Assembly: GCA_030835305.1 (NCBI GenBank)
Contig: JAURPJ010000058.1
Span: 1 to 64,000 of the forward strand
Direction of reading: 5' to 3'
From: Verrucomicrobiota bacterium
GTDB taxonomy: Bacteria > Verrucomicrobiota > Verrucomicrobiia > Verrucomicrobiales > Akkermansiaceae
DNA: 64,000 bases
In this document: in pieces, positions 17,209 through 26,614 of the stretch
How the letters are laid out: every line of letters starts with the position of its first letter
Numbering within the stretch: the stretch's first letter is position 1
The notes under the pieces: generated by a model
What the model saw: only the letters and a program-made list of their open reading frames with translations
What the model was told of the DNA's origin: nothing
Databases searched by the model: none
Translations under genes and position numbers: made by a program

Positions 17209-19425
17209 TCAGAGTGCCTCAACTTTGAACTCACAAGAAATCGATTGCTTGGTTTCCGAATGAGTGAGATGCAGGCGATGGGTGCCCGGGGTGAGGGTCG
17301 CTTGTTCGCCGTTGATGTTGAGAGTGTCCGAGGTCCAGGTGACGCCCGAAAGGTTTGCTGCCAACTTGAGTTGGTCCGTAGTGCCCGGAATTTCTGGATC
17401 CAGATAGTAGGTTGCTCCGGGGAGCGGAGTTAGGAACTGCAGAATGAGAGTTGCGGGTGGACATGAGTCGGAGAGGGTGAAAGCATGTTCTTTGACATTG
17501 TCTTCCGACTGATACCATTCGGCATAGTCAAGCGAGAGGAGAGCTCGTTGATCGGAATGATAGTCTTGCTTTGATACTGGCAATGGCAGTCGTTCTTTGG
17601 GGCAGAGCTCAAGTTTGAGATAGGCGGTCCCTTTCTCCGAAGGAATGGAGAAGTGATGTCCTGTGCGTTCATCAACCTGGATGCGGGTGAGGGATGCTGG
17701 CTTTGAAGGGAAAGATGGCGGATGGCCCTGATGTAAAGCCAGCATGGTGCGGTGAAAGATGGGCCCGGCTCCGGTGACTCCGGAGATGCCCGCCATGGGT
17801 GTGTTGTCGAAGTTGCCAACCCAAACCCCGACAGTGAAGTCTGCCGTGAATCCAAGGCACCAGTTGTCGCGAAAATCTGATGAAGTTCCTGTTTTGACTG
17901 CGCAGGGGAAGGGAAGCCGGAGAAGCGAATCGTTTCCAAAAGCTGCCGAGCGGGCCTGGTTGTCGGAGAGGATGTCAGCGATCAAGAAACAAGTTTCACG
18001 AGTGAGCGGATAGGTGGAGCTGGCTTCAGTTCCGTGAATCAGAGACGGCGGGAGGTGCCTGCCGAGTCTGGCGAGAGTGGCGTAAGCATTGGTGAGGTAA
18101 AGAAGTGAGACCTCGGCATTGCCGATGGTAAGGCCAAGGCCGTATTCTGCAGCCTCGCGTGCAAGCTTCAGATCGAGTTCGTTGAGAAGCGCGTGAAGAG
18201 GTTCGGGGCCGCCGAGTTGGTTGAGCACCCGCATCGCTGAGACGTTGAGAGAGTTCCCGAGGGCGTGGCGGATTGAAACGGGGCCATGGTGGCGGCGATC
18301 GTAGTTTTTGGGAGCGTCGAGTCCTTCTTCGGTTTGATAATCGGTGGGGATGTCGGCGATGATGGTGCCAGGGTAGAGGCCTTGGTTTTGGAAGGCGAGC
18401 GCGTAGGTGAAAGGCTTGAGAGTGGAGCCAGCGGAGCGGAGGGCGAGAGCTCCATTGATCTGGCCGCTGTTGGAGCTATTGAAATCCGAGGACCCGTGAA
18501 AGGCGAGGACCTCTCCGGTTGCGTTTTCAATGACGATGACCGCGCCGTGATGCACATTTTTTTGATCGAGCTTCGAAAGTTCATCGTGGAGAATCTCGTG
18601 GGTTTCTCTTTGAAGTTCGCTTTCGATGCTGAGTCGTGCGCCCTCGCTGAAGTGACTTGTCAGGTGGGGAATCGGGTTTTGTGCTTCAGGATTGGCGAGT
18701 TGCAAGGGCTCGGACTTGGCGAGTTCAATAGCAGGCGGTGGGTAATCAAATTCGGAGCCCAGACGGTCGAGGATCCAGTTGCGACGTTCGAGGGCCGCTT
18801 GTGGGTTCCGGCGCGGGTTGAGCCGGGAGGGGGCCTGGGGAAGTCCGGCAAGGAGGGCTGACTCGGCAAGGGAGAGATCGGCGAGTGGTTTCTTGAAGAA
18901 GTATCGGGCCGCTTCGGCGCAGCCTTGCCGATGTGAGCCGTAGTCGAGCCGGTTCAGGTAGGCCGCCAGGATTTGGTCTTTGGTCCACTGTGTTTCAAGG
19001 CGACGCGCGAGCATCATTTCGGAAATCTTCTTACCCAGGGTTCGCTCTTCCCGGGGCGTGGAGATCTTAACCAATTGCTGGGTAATGGTGGAGGCTCCGG
19101 AAGTGACGCGGCTGCTACGGGTGTTTTCGTAGAAAGCCCGTAAGGAGGCGAGATAATCGATTCCGGGGTGTTCGAAGAAGCGTTTGTCTTCGGCGGCGAG
19201 GGTGGCTTTGACGAGGTGATCAGGGATCTCCTCCAGTGTGGCCGGTTGATGGCGAAAGTAGTCCTCGCGCGGGAAGTGTGTCAGTTCCCTGCCGTGGCGG
19301 TCAAGGAGGATGCCGTGCGAGGCGGGCGGGTTTTTCAGTTTCTCTGGAAGCGGTCCGAGGAGGGGGATGACCGGGAGAAGTAAAAAAAGGGCGAGAAATC
19401 GCGGAGCTGACGGCGGAAGGATCAT
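17209..19425 (-). CDS. pbpC: Penicillin-binding protein 1C
   Basis: The 738-residue bifunctional peptidoglycan synthase has an N-terminal hydrophobic anchor. The glycosyltransferase 51 domain (about 45-240) carries the catalytic EDKRFFEHPG box, plus GASTITQQLVK and LARRLETQWTKDQILAAYLN. The transpeptidase domain has an intact STLK (S-x-x-K) in RSAGSTLKPF, a SLN (S-x-N) and VKTGTSSDFRDNW (KTG). The C-terminal region (about 640-738) matches the BiPBP_C beta domain typical of PBP1C. It acts in the periplasm on lipid II. It is the last of three co-directed genes, 52 bases after the dehydrogenase gene. The alpha-2-macroglobulin gene upstream is its usual partner in other bacteria. Confidence 0.93.
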   Translation of the reverse strand: MILPPSAPRFLALFLLLPVIPLLGPLPEKLKNPPASHGILLDRHGRELTHFPREDYFRHQPATLEEIPDHLVKATLAAEDKRFFEHPGIDYLASLRAFYENTRSSRVTSGASTITQQLVKISTPREERTLGKKISEMMLARRLETQWTKDQILAAYLNRLDYGSHRQGCAEAARYFFKKPLADLSLAESALLAGLPQAPSRLNPRRNPQAALERRNWILDRLGSEFDYPPPAIELAKSEPLQLANPEAQNPIPHLTSHFSEGARLSIESELQRETHEILHDELSKLDQKNVHHGAVIVIENATGEVLAFHGSSDFNSSNSGQINGALALRSAGSTLKPFTYALAFQNQGLYPGTIIADIPTDYQTEEGLDAPKNYDRRHHGPVSIRHALGNSLNVSAMRVLNQLGGPEPLHALLNELDLKLAREAAEYGLGLTIGNAEVSLLYLTNAYATLARLGRHLPPSLIHGTEASSTYPLTRETCFLIADILSDNQARSAAFGNDSLLRLPFPCAVKTGTSSDFRDNWCLGFTADFTVGVWVGNFDNTPMAGISGVTGAGPIFHRTMLALHQGHPPSFPSKPASLTRIQVDERTGHHFSIPSEKGTAYLKLELCPKERLPLPVSKQDYHSDQRALLSLDYAEWYQSEDNVKEHAFTLSDSCPPATLILQFLTPLPGATYYLDPEIPGTTDQLKLAANLSGVTWTSDTLNINGEQATLTPGTHRLHLTHSETKQSISCEFKVEAL

Positions 19426-19477
19426 TTCATGTGGTTAAGCCAACCACCGAAAGCCGCGGAGAGTGCGTTGGCCCGCG

Positions 19478-20629
19478 TTATTTTTTCGGTGAGATGCTGT
19501 AAATCTTGTGATCGTGTGAAAGAATGAGGAGTTCGCCATCGGCATCTTCAACGAAGGCGGTGGGTCGGAACTTCGAGGCTTCGGGGCGTTTAAAAATTTC
19601 GGTATTCTCGGTTTTCTTTCCATCTTTGGTTTCGAGAGCCCAGATGGTTCCGAACCCCCAGTCGCCGTAGATGTATTTCCCCTGCAGTTGCGGCACGGCA
19701 GCTCCCCGGTAGTGAATTCCACCGGTGATCGAGATGCCATCTTCCCGGCCGTACTCATGAATCGGGGCGATGAATTGGACGTCTTTGGAAGGTTTGTCGG
19801 TGCGGGCATTTGCAGGGTGGGTGGCTTCATGAAAGGACCATCCGTAGTTCCCTCCCTTGGTGATGATATTGATCTCCTCCCAGGCATTTTGTCCGACGTC
19901 GGCCGCCCAAAGTTGATTGGTGTCGGGGTGGAAGCTGAGTCCCCAAGGGTTGCGTAATCCGAGGGCGAAGATCTCGGGATGATGCCCAGGCTTATCGAGG
20001 AAGGGATTGTTTGCCGGAAGTCCGTAAGGGCGGTTTCCTGCCCGTTTATTCACATCGATACGGAGAATTTTGCCGTTGTAGACGAAGGTGTTTTGCGAGA
20101 ATTGCTGTGGGTCGTTGGACTTACCGCCATCGCCGATTGCGATGTAGAGGTAGCTGTCGGGGCCGAAGAGGATGTTGCCGGAGTTGTGGTTCCAGAAGGG
20201 TTGGGGAATTTCGAGAAGAACGCGTTCGGTGGAGAGATCTGCTTTGTTGGGATCGTCGGCAAAGGTTTGCATTTCACTGACGCGAGTGTGTTTGGGGTCC
20301 TGCAGTGAGTAGTAGATATAGAATTTACGATTGCTGGCGTAGTCGGGGTGAAAGGCGAGGCCGAGGAGTCCTTCTTCAAACTGCTGCTTGATAAGCGGTC
20401 GGTCAGTGACATCGAGGAAGGTGATCTCTTTATCCGAGTCACGGTCCCTTGGGAGGATGGTGATTTTTCCGAACTGCTGGACGAGGAAAAGTCGATCGGT
20501 TCCGTCGGGCGGAATGGCGAGGGCGACAGGAAGTTTGATCTCCTGATTCTTAAAGGTTTGGGTGATTTCGATCTCGGGAGCGGCTAACAGGAAGGACGCG
20601 GTGAGCAAAAACGCTGCAAGTGTTTTCAT
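19478..20629 (-). CDS. Exported glucose/sorbosone dehydrogenase-type beta-propeller protein
   Basis: The start is set at ATG 20629 (383 residues), which begins a signal peptide (MKTLAAFLLTASFLLAAP); the longer frame to 20713 adds a non-signal-like leader. The sequence has landmarks of the GSDH six-bladed propeller: EEGLLGLAFHPDY, HNSGNILFGPDSYLYIAIGD, GKILRIDVN, LRNPWGLSFHPDTNQLWAAD and GGNYGWSFHE. Family members such as YliI use PQQ and oxidise aldose sugars in the periplasm. The substrate here cannot be told. It lies between the alpha-2-macroglobulin gene (126 bases upstream) and pbpC (52 bases downstream), an unusual place for it. Confidence 0.88.
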   Translation of the reverse strand: MKTLAAFLLTASFLLAAPEIEITQTFKNQEIKLPVALAIPPDGTDRLFLVQQFGKITILPRDRDSDKEITFLDVTDRPLIKQQFEEGLLGLAFHPDYASNRKFYIYYSLQDPKHTRVSEMQTFADDPNKADLSTERVLLEIPQPFWNHNSGNILFGPDSYLYIAIGDGGKSNDPQQFSQNTFVYNGKILRIDVNKRAGNRPYGLPANNPFLDKPGHHPEIFALGLRNPWGLSFHPDTNQLWAADVGQNAWEEINIITKGGNYGWSFHEATHPANARTDKPSKDVQFIAPIHEYGREDGISITGGIHYRGAAVPQLQGKYIYGDWGFGTIWALETKDGKKTENTEIFKRPEASKFRPTAFVEDADGELLILSHDHKIYSISPKK

Positions 20630-20755
20630 GATGGAAATTATGAACGCAGAATGACGAACGTCCAATATTGATTTTTGGGGAGTCTCTTCGCTCCTTCGGA
20701 ATTGCTTGTTCAACTTTCGGGTTTCGTGTTGGTGGACACCGGAGGACAGTTCGCT

Positions 20756-23700
20756 CTACTTGACGCTTAGTGTTTGGGTTGCTCCGAGGGCGTAGCTGGA
20801 GGGGGCATACATTTCCTCGACCTTGGTGGAGGGGACGAAGGTTTCGCCATCGTGGGTCACACGGGCATGGTAATTCATGGTGATATTGGAGGACCGGCGC
20901 GGGTTGTCCACAAAGAATAGGACGCGATCGAGGCGTATTTCCTGATGCGAGATGCTCCAATGGTTTTTATCTTTGACGCGCCCCGCCTGGCTTCCGAAGT
21001 CGGAATTGACGGCCTGGAAAGACGAGGGGAGTGGGTCGTCAATGGCAAGGTAGCGCATCGATTTATCCGTAAGGGAAACCGTCAGGGTGACTTTGATGAG
21101 GTCTCCGATTTTCGGCTCCTGAAGCTTCTCGGTGGAGCCATCTGGTTTGACGCGCTCGTAGTTCCGAATGATCGAAAGGCCGTTTTTGGAAACAGGCTGG
21201 ACTGGAGCGATCTTTGGCTTCGCTGCAATGGCGCTGTAAACGTAGGTCTTCTCGCTTGAGGAAGCGAGAAGCTTAAATCCGCCCTCGAGAGGAAGTTTGA
21301 GGGTGTGGGAAGGCTTGTCTTTTGGAATAACGATCTTTTTAGTGCCATCTGAAGTTTCGACCAAGAGCTCGATATCCTTTTTTGAGATTTCGTGGGCCTG
21401 GGCGTAGGCGCCCATGGCGAGGAGTGACCAAGCGTTGGCCCAAGTGGTGCGCCAGTGACCGCGTTGGGAGCGTTTTGCAAGAAGTTTGGAAAGGTTGTCT
21501 TCGCAGCCTTTGGAATTCGGCTTGATGGTGGACCAGGCGAGAAGGGACATGGCATCGGCGTTGCGATAGGCCATCCAGTAGCCGCTGTTGTTCCCGCCCT
21601 CTCCGTCCATGTCGAGGAGCTTTTCGGCTCCTTCCTGCTTGGCGGTGTGCATTGCGAGCGCGAGGAAAGCTCGGGCGGATTGCGGAATTTGATCGGCCTT
21701 TTCAAGCAGCTTGGAGTGGTAAGCGTTTTCTGCTTTGCCAAGTCGGGCGAGAACATAGAGCCCGCGGGCGTAGTTTTCGTAATCGTAGCCGGTCTTGATG
21801 CCGGAGAGTCCACGGAGGTTTGACGAGAGGTAGCCGGCGAGGCGGTCGAGTGAGGATTGGGGAATATCGGCTCCGGCTTCCTTGCAGAGAATCAAGCCAA
21901 GACCGGCATAGGATGAGGCCCAATTGGATGAGGAGCTGTTGCCACTCCAGTAGCCAATGCCACCATCGGAAGTCTGCATGCCGAGAAGACGGTCTGCTCC
22001 GGCCTGGATTGCTTTGTCGATTTGAGTAACGGATTGCCTTTGGAAGCCAGGCGCGAGGTGGCGAAGGTTTTTGGCCGCGATCCACGGGATGGTCGACGAG
22101 GTCGTTTGCTCGGCGCAACCATAAGGATAACGAAGGAGGTAGTCGATGGCGCCACCTGCTTCGAGGAGTCGGGAACGGGCAAATTCGACCTCCAGGTGAC
22201 CACGGCCAGCGATGAGTTCCTCGGAGAATCCCTCAAGGAGGTTGAACTTCCTGGCGGGGTCGTTAAAGGTCACGAATTGGACTTCGCGGAGGAGAGGCAT
22301 CGGGTAGCGAACCTCGAAGGTGGACTCGACGGAGTCCGAGAGGTTTTGCTTGAGCGCCGGTGGGAGGTCGCGTTTGGCGAGGGCCACGGGTTCGGCGGAC
22401 CACTGCCATTTGGCGGAGCCGGTGTTGGCGAAGATGACTTCGAATTCGACGGTGGCCTGACCTTTGGCCGGGACGTCGATTTCAGTCATGAGGGTTTTGT
22501 TTGCGGTTGTGGTGGAGTCGAGCTTGAGTTCAACTTTCCAGGTGCCGGCGTTGTCGGTGGTATTCTGGAGGAGAGCCTTCGAGCGGATGCGATCGCCCTC
22601 ATGGGCAAAGGCAGGAGGCGAGGGCTCAAGCATGAAGGGCTTGTTCACCACGGCTTCGCTGATGCCGTTTCCGAAGCGGGAGGATCCATGGGAGGCAACA
22701 GCAATGAGGCGATAGCGGGTGAGGGTGTCGGGTGCTTTAAAGCGGGCGGAGAAGGTTCCGTCGCTGCCGGTCACAAGAGCGGGCATCCAGGCGGCGGTTG
22801 GGTTGAAGTCGGAGCGTGATTTTTCCTCTTCTTCACCGCCGCCATCGGAGGCGGCGAAGGCATCAGCTTCACCTCCTCCAATGATGAATCCTTTGTTGCC
22901 AAACTCGCGGGCGTCGAGGGATTCCGGGATGAAGTTTGTCAGAGAGGTACCGTTTTTCAGGCTCATCAGGCGGGGCTGATGGAAAGTGGAGAGTGGATCG
23001 GGGTTGTCGTAACCCATGACGGCGAGCGTTCCTTCATCGACTGCGTAGAATGTGATTTCAGCGGCGGATACTGGCTTGCCTTTGTAGTCGGTCACGTTTC
23101 CTGAGACTTCGATGATATCGCCGGGCCGGGTCTCATTCTGAGTGGTGGCAAGGTCGATCGTGAGCCGGGATTTCGCAGGGTCGACGGTGAGTTCACAATA
23201 TCCGAGGCGGAGTTGCGGCTCGGGGTCCTTGCGTTTGGAATCAGCGGATCCCTTGATGATGAGAACCGAGACGAAAGCGTTGGGCGCGTCATCTTCGTTG
23301 AGCGGAATTTCGATGACGGGATTTTCCAGGGTCATCTGCTTGCGGAACTTACGGGCAATATCCTTGTGCTCGACCGTGATGAGGGCTTCGCCCTCGATGG
23401 GAGAGAGGACGAGGATGCGGGCGGTTTCACCGGGTTGGTAGCGGCGCTTTTCAGGAACAAGCTTGATGCGCATCCCGGCTTCATAAGCCCAGGGGTATTC
23501 GTTGGTGCCATAGATCTGCCGGGTGATGACAGTTTTGATCGGGCGTCCGGAGGCGTCCTTTGAAGTCAGGGTCAAGAAGTGTTTTCCGGATTCGGTGGGA
23601 GTGAAAGGAAGATCGAGTTTGCCATTTGGCAGGGTGATTTCACGGGTGGTGACCGGGACGATCGAGGCTTCGTTTTTCACGATGATGCGACCGTTGGGCG

Positions 23701-26443
23701 CCTTGGACTTGATCTGCTTGTTGACCTCGCGCTCGACGGTGAGGGTCGCTGTTACGGGCTCGGTGTGAAGCTTTCCTTTTTGGGTGACGGCAACGACCTT
23801 GAAAGGGATCTCATTGCCGACTCTCGTGATCTGGTCCTGGCGGAGAATTCCGAGGTAGAAGTCGGAGGAGTGAAGGGTGGTGCTGGCATTGGTGGAGAGG
23901 GTTTGGCTGTTGGCGCCTATGACCTCGGTTTGCACAGTGGCACGTCGCGGGGTGGGGAACTTGAGCTCGGGGATTTCGAAATCCATGTCGAGTTTGCCGT
24001 TTTCACTGAGTTCTGTTTCACCATTTTCGGAGTGCCTGCCCTGGCGGTCGAGGTCGCCGCCGTCATCGGAGTAGCCAAAGTAGTGGTTCCAGTAGTTGGG
24101 GTCATAACCACGGTGGTTTCCGAAGAGGAAGTCACGATAGTCCGCAGGGTAGAATCCGGTGGGGTCGGTTCGGAGGAACCAACGCACCTTGCCTTTGGCG
24201 ACGGGAGTGCCCTGGAAATATTTGGCGCTTAACGTGTATGCGAGTTCCTCGGTGAGAGAGGATTTGACTTCGAAGGTGTTGCGTTTGAATTCCTGAACGG
24301 AAAAGTAGTGTGAGAATGAAGCGGACTGCTTGGCGGCGCGCTTGGCCCAGTAGTCTTCAAGCTCTTCGGCGGCTTCAAGTTCGTCGGGCCAGGTGAGTTT
24401 GAAGTAGTATTTTCCGACAGTGGTATCTGGAAGAGTGTGAGTGAAGTCGAACGTGCCGGAGGTTGATAGGGTGAGATCTCTTTCAACAATGACCCGGCGC
24501 ATGCGATCCATGAGGACAAGCTTGGGGTTGATCGACATGGGCAGGCGGAGCTCATCTTTCTTGAGCTTGCGAACGATGCCCTTGAGGTGGACGGTTTCGC
24601 CGGGACGATAGAGGCTGCGGTCGGTGAAGAGTTCGACGATGCGCTTGTCGGTAGGGGCAGATCCCCAATCGTAGTTGATGGGGAAGCGCCACATGGAGAC
24701 GGTGGAGAGCGAATTATCGAAAGGAATGATAAGAAGGTCTCCTTTATAGCTTGCCCGCAGGAGTCGATGCTCTTCATTGCGGGTAAAGGAGGCGGTGCCA
24801 TCTTCATCAGCGACGGCTTTTTCGAATGGCGCGGCGTCTTCGCCGAAAAGTGCAAATTCGACTCCGGGAAGGGCCTTTCCGGTTTCGCACGAGTAGGCGT
24901 AGAGGAAGGCGGAGTCGTCGGTGAGTTTCCAGGCCAGACCAATGTCGGTGAGTTGGACGAGGGACTGGACCACCTTGTTTTTGGCGTCCTTGAGGTCGGG
25001 ATGTTCAGCAGTAGTTCCGGTGACCGAGACAAAGAAAGCTCCACCTATTTGGTTCTTGTGGAGATACTTGCTCCAATTAAGGGTGTGGGTGTGGGTGGTG
25101 TCGATATCGGCGCCGATCTCGATCACTTCGTCTGCGACGACCTTGCCGGTGATTAGCTCGAAGGGGATTGGAATGCGATTTTTGATGCGCTCGGAGTTCG
25201 GTCCGTCGCCAGTGTAGTGACGGTAACCGAGGGAAGTACGGATGAGGTCTTTCGGGCTGAGGCGCTTGATTCGGAGTCGTAGGGACCGGTTGTTGATCGA
25301 CTGAATCTGGTAGGTCCGTGATCCCCGGGCAAGTTGGGCTTCGTCCTGACTGGGCAGGAGGATGTTCGGAGCCAGGCGGGTGAACCTGAGGTCCTGGACA
25401 ATGGTCTTTTCGAGACGAAGACGATCCTCTGAGAAGAGAGAATTGGAAAGGGTTAAACGGTAATTATCCCGGCTACCAAAGTCTCCTTGAAGGGTGACGG
25501 TGGTGTGACGATAATCGAAGTGCGCTTCAAGTTTTTCGACCGGATTACCAAACTTGAGGTGCTTCAGGAATTCGGCCGGTTTGAGATTCCCGGGGAGCGG
25601 CTGGTTGAAGGTGATCCGAATGGTGCGCGGTTGGTCGGGAGCGGTGACAGGAACGATGAGCTTGGTGGTAAAGGGAACGACGTTGCCAAGTGCGTAGTGA
25701 TTGATCTTATCGATGGAGGCGCTGCCGGCGGCATTGGGGAGGGAGGAGAGCCGGCGCAGTGACCAGAGTGTGCCAATCGGAAGCGGGGTGACCGGTTCGA
25801 CGACGAGAGCGTGCTCGATGATCTCGGTTGGCCCGGGGACAGGATTGCCGTAGCGGCGATTCTTGTTGGTGAATCTTTCCTGCCACGATGGTTGGTAGTA
25901 ATAGCGCCTGCGGAGGTCTCCCCAGGTGGCCTTTCGGGTGCGGGCAGCCACGATTTGCTCCTCTTGTTCCTCGGTCTTGGGGCTTACGAACTGGAAGAAG
26001 GCTGCGGTGTTGGTAGGGCTGACGTTGTCGTTGAACATCAGAATGCTTTTGCCGGTGCGGACGGAGCCATTGCGAAGAGAGCGGACGACTTGGAAGGGCT
26101 CGGATTGGGCTGCTTTGAATTTTTGAGCGGGAACCACGGTGCCATCGACTGCCTTAAGATCCCGGGAAAGGCTGAACTCGTAGTTCGTCGCCATCTTGGG
26201 GGCCTCCTGGGGTACGATGGTGGCAATGTTCTGCGCGCGCCAGATCAGTTTGGTCCTCCAGACCGGCTTAGTCGTCAGGATGGAGTTTTCGATGGTCTGG
26301 CCAACCGTATCCGGAGTGACCATGGCCTTCTCGAAGATGAGCTCGATCTTGGTTTTTGGCTCGATGACCTGATCGCCAAGTGAGAGGCGTGGGGCTCCGA
26401 GAAGAGGGAGGACAAGGGAGAGCAATAGTAACAGCAATTTCAT
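20756..26443 (-). CDS. Bacterial alpha-2-macroglobulin with thioester
   Basis: The 1,895-residue exported protease trap starts with MKLLLLLLSLVLPLLGAP. It has no lipobox Cys, unlike the lipoprotein E. coli YfhM. Macroglobulin (MG) domains fill the N-terminal half, with the family landmark TDRSLYRPGETVHLKG near residue 612. An acidic Gly/Glu-rich stretch (GGGEADAF ... GGGEEEEKS, about 1190-1215) precedes the A2M core (WMPALVTGSDGTFSARFKAP, DTLTRYRLIAVA). The thioester motif PYGCAEQ is intact, with Cys at 1443 and Gln at 1446. The alpha/alpha thioester domain follows (GGIGYWSG) and then a receptor-like C-terminal domain. It should entrap and covalently bind attacking proteases in the periplasm. 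In many bacteria A2M genes neighbour pbpC, as here with one gene between. The protease-sensitive bait segment was not located. Confidence 0.93.
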   Translation of the reverse strand: MKLLLLLLSLVLPLLGAPRLSLGDQVIEPKTKIELIFEKAMVTPDTVGQTIENSILTTKPVWRTKLIWRAQNIATIVPQEAPKMATNYEFSLSRDLKAVDGTVVPAQKFKAAQSEPFQVVRSLRNGSVRTGKSILMFNDNVSPTNTAAFFQFVSPKTEEQEEQIVAARTRKATWGDLRRRYYYQPSWQERFTNKNRRYGNPVPGPTEIIEHALVVEPVTPLPIGTLWSLRRLSSLPNAAGSASIDKINHYALGNVVPFTTKLIVPVTAPDQPRTIRITFNQPLPGNLKPAEFLKHLKFGNPVEKLEAHFDYRHTTVTLQGDFGSRDNYRLTLSNSLFSEDRLRLEKTIVQDLRFTRLAPNILLPSQDEAQLARGSRTYQIQSINNRSLRLRIKRLSPKDLIRTSLGYRHYTGDGPNSERIKNRIPIPFELITGKVVADEVIEIGADIDTTHTHTLNWSKYLHKNQIGGAFFVSVTGTTAEHPDLKDAKNKVVQSLVQLTDIGLAWKLTDDSAFLYAYSCETGKALPGVEFALFGEDAAPFEKAVADEDGTASFTRNEEHRLLRASYKGDLLIIPFDNSLSTVSMWRFPINYDWGSAPTDKRIVELFTDRSLYRPGETVHLKGIVRKLKKDELRLPMSINPKLVLMDRMRRVIVERDLTLSTSGTFDFTHTLPDTTVGKYYFKLTWPDELEAAEELEDYWAKRAAKQSASFSHYFSVQEFKRNTFEVKSSLTEELAYTLSAKYFQGTPVAKGKVRWFLRTDPTGFYPADYRDFLFGNHRGYDPNYWNHYFGYSDDGGDLDRQGRHSENGETELSENGKLDMDFEIPELKFPTPRRATVQTEVIGANSQTLSTNASTTLHSSDFYLGILRQDQITRVGNEIPFKVVAVTQKGKLHTEPVTATLTVEREVNKQIKSKAPNGRIIVKNEASIVPVTTREITLPNGKLDLPFTPTESGKHFLTLTSKDASGRPIKTVITRQIYGTNEYPWAYEAGMRIKLVPEKRRYQPGETARILVLSPIEGEALITVEHKDIARKFRKQMTLENPVIEIPLNEDDAPNAFVSVLIIKGSADSKRKDPEPQLRLGYCELTVDPAKSRLTIDLATTQNETRPGDIIEVSGNVTDYKGKPVSAAEITFYAVDEGTLAVMGYDNPDPLSTFHQPRLMSLKNGTSLTNFIPESLDAREFGNKGFIIGGGEADAFAASDGGGEEEEKSRSDFNPTAAWMPALVTGSDGTFSARFKAPDTLTRYRLIAVASHGSSRFGNGISEAVVNKPFMLEPSPPAFAHEGDRIRSKALLQNTTDNAGTWKVELKLDSTTTANKTLMTEIDVPAKGQATVEFEVIFANTGSAKWQWSAEPVALAKRDLPPALKQNLSDSVESTFEVRYPMPLLREVQFVTFNDPARKFNLLEGFSEELIAGRGHLEVEFARSRLLEAGGAIDYLLRYPYGCAEQTTSSTIPWIAAKNLRHLAPGFQRQSVTQIDKAIQAGADRLLGMQTSDGGIGYWSGNSSSSNWASSYAGLGLILCKEAGADIPQSSLDRLAGYLSSNLRGLSGIKTGYDYENYARGLYVLARLGKAENAYHSKLLEKADQIPQSARAFLALAMHTAKQEGAEKLLDMDGEGGNNSGYWMAYRNADAMSLLAWSTIKPNSKGCEDNLSKLLAKRSQRGHWRTTWANAWSLLAMGAYAQAHEISKKDIELLVETSDGTKKIVIPKDKPSHTLKLPLEGGFKLLASSSEKTYVYSAIAAKPKIAPVQPVSKNGLSIIRNYERVKPDGSTEKLQEPKIGDLIKVTLTVSLTDKSMRYLAIDDPLPSSFQAVNSDFGSQAGRVKDKNHWSISHQEIRLDRVLFFVDNPRRSSNITMNYHARVTHDGETFVPSTKVEEMYAPSSYALGATQTLSVK

Positions 26444-26567
26444 GGGTCCGAACGTTTAACGATTCTATTACCTGAAAACGGGGAATTATTTTGGGGTTTA
26501 GGGCTCTTTTTACATGAGTTTTACACAGAGGGGGAGGATGAACGGTCGGGATCTAACAATAAAAGAA

Positions 26568-26598
26568 AAACGACGTTCGAAAGAACGTCGTTTTTTGG
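26568..26598 (-). terminator. Strong rho-independent terminator of hppA
   Basis: A 13-bp perfect stem (26568-26580 pairs with 26585-26597) encloses a GAAA/TTTC four-base loop and is flanked by T-rich sequence on both strands, so it may work both ways. It lies 17 bases beyond the hppA stop on the minus strand, between that gene and the start of the alpha-2-macroglobulin gene. Confidence 0.9.
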
Positions 26599-26614
26599 GT
26601 GGCCTGGTGATCGT

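Noticed and set aside
22022-22819. 265-codon + strand frame opposite the alpha-2-macroglobulin gene
   Set aside because: It is antisense to a clear family member with an intact thioester motif and is Gly/Glu-rich as expected from reverse-frame translation.
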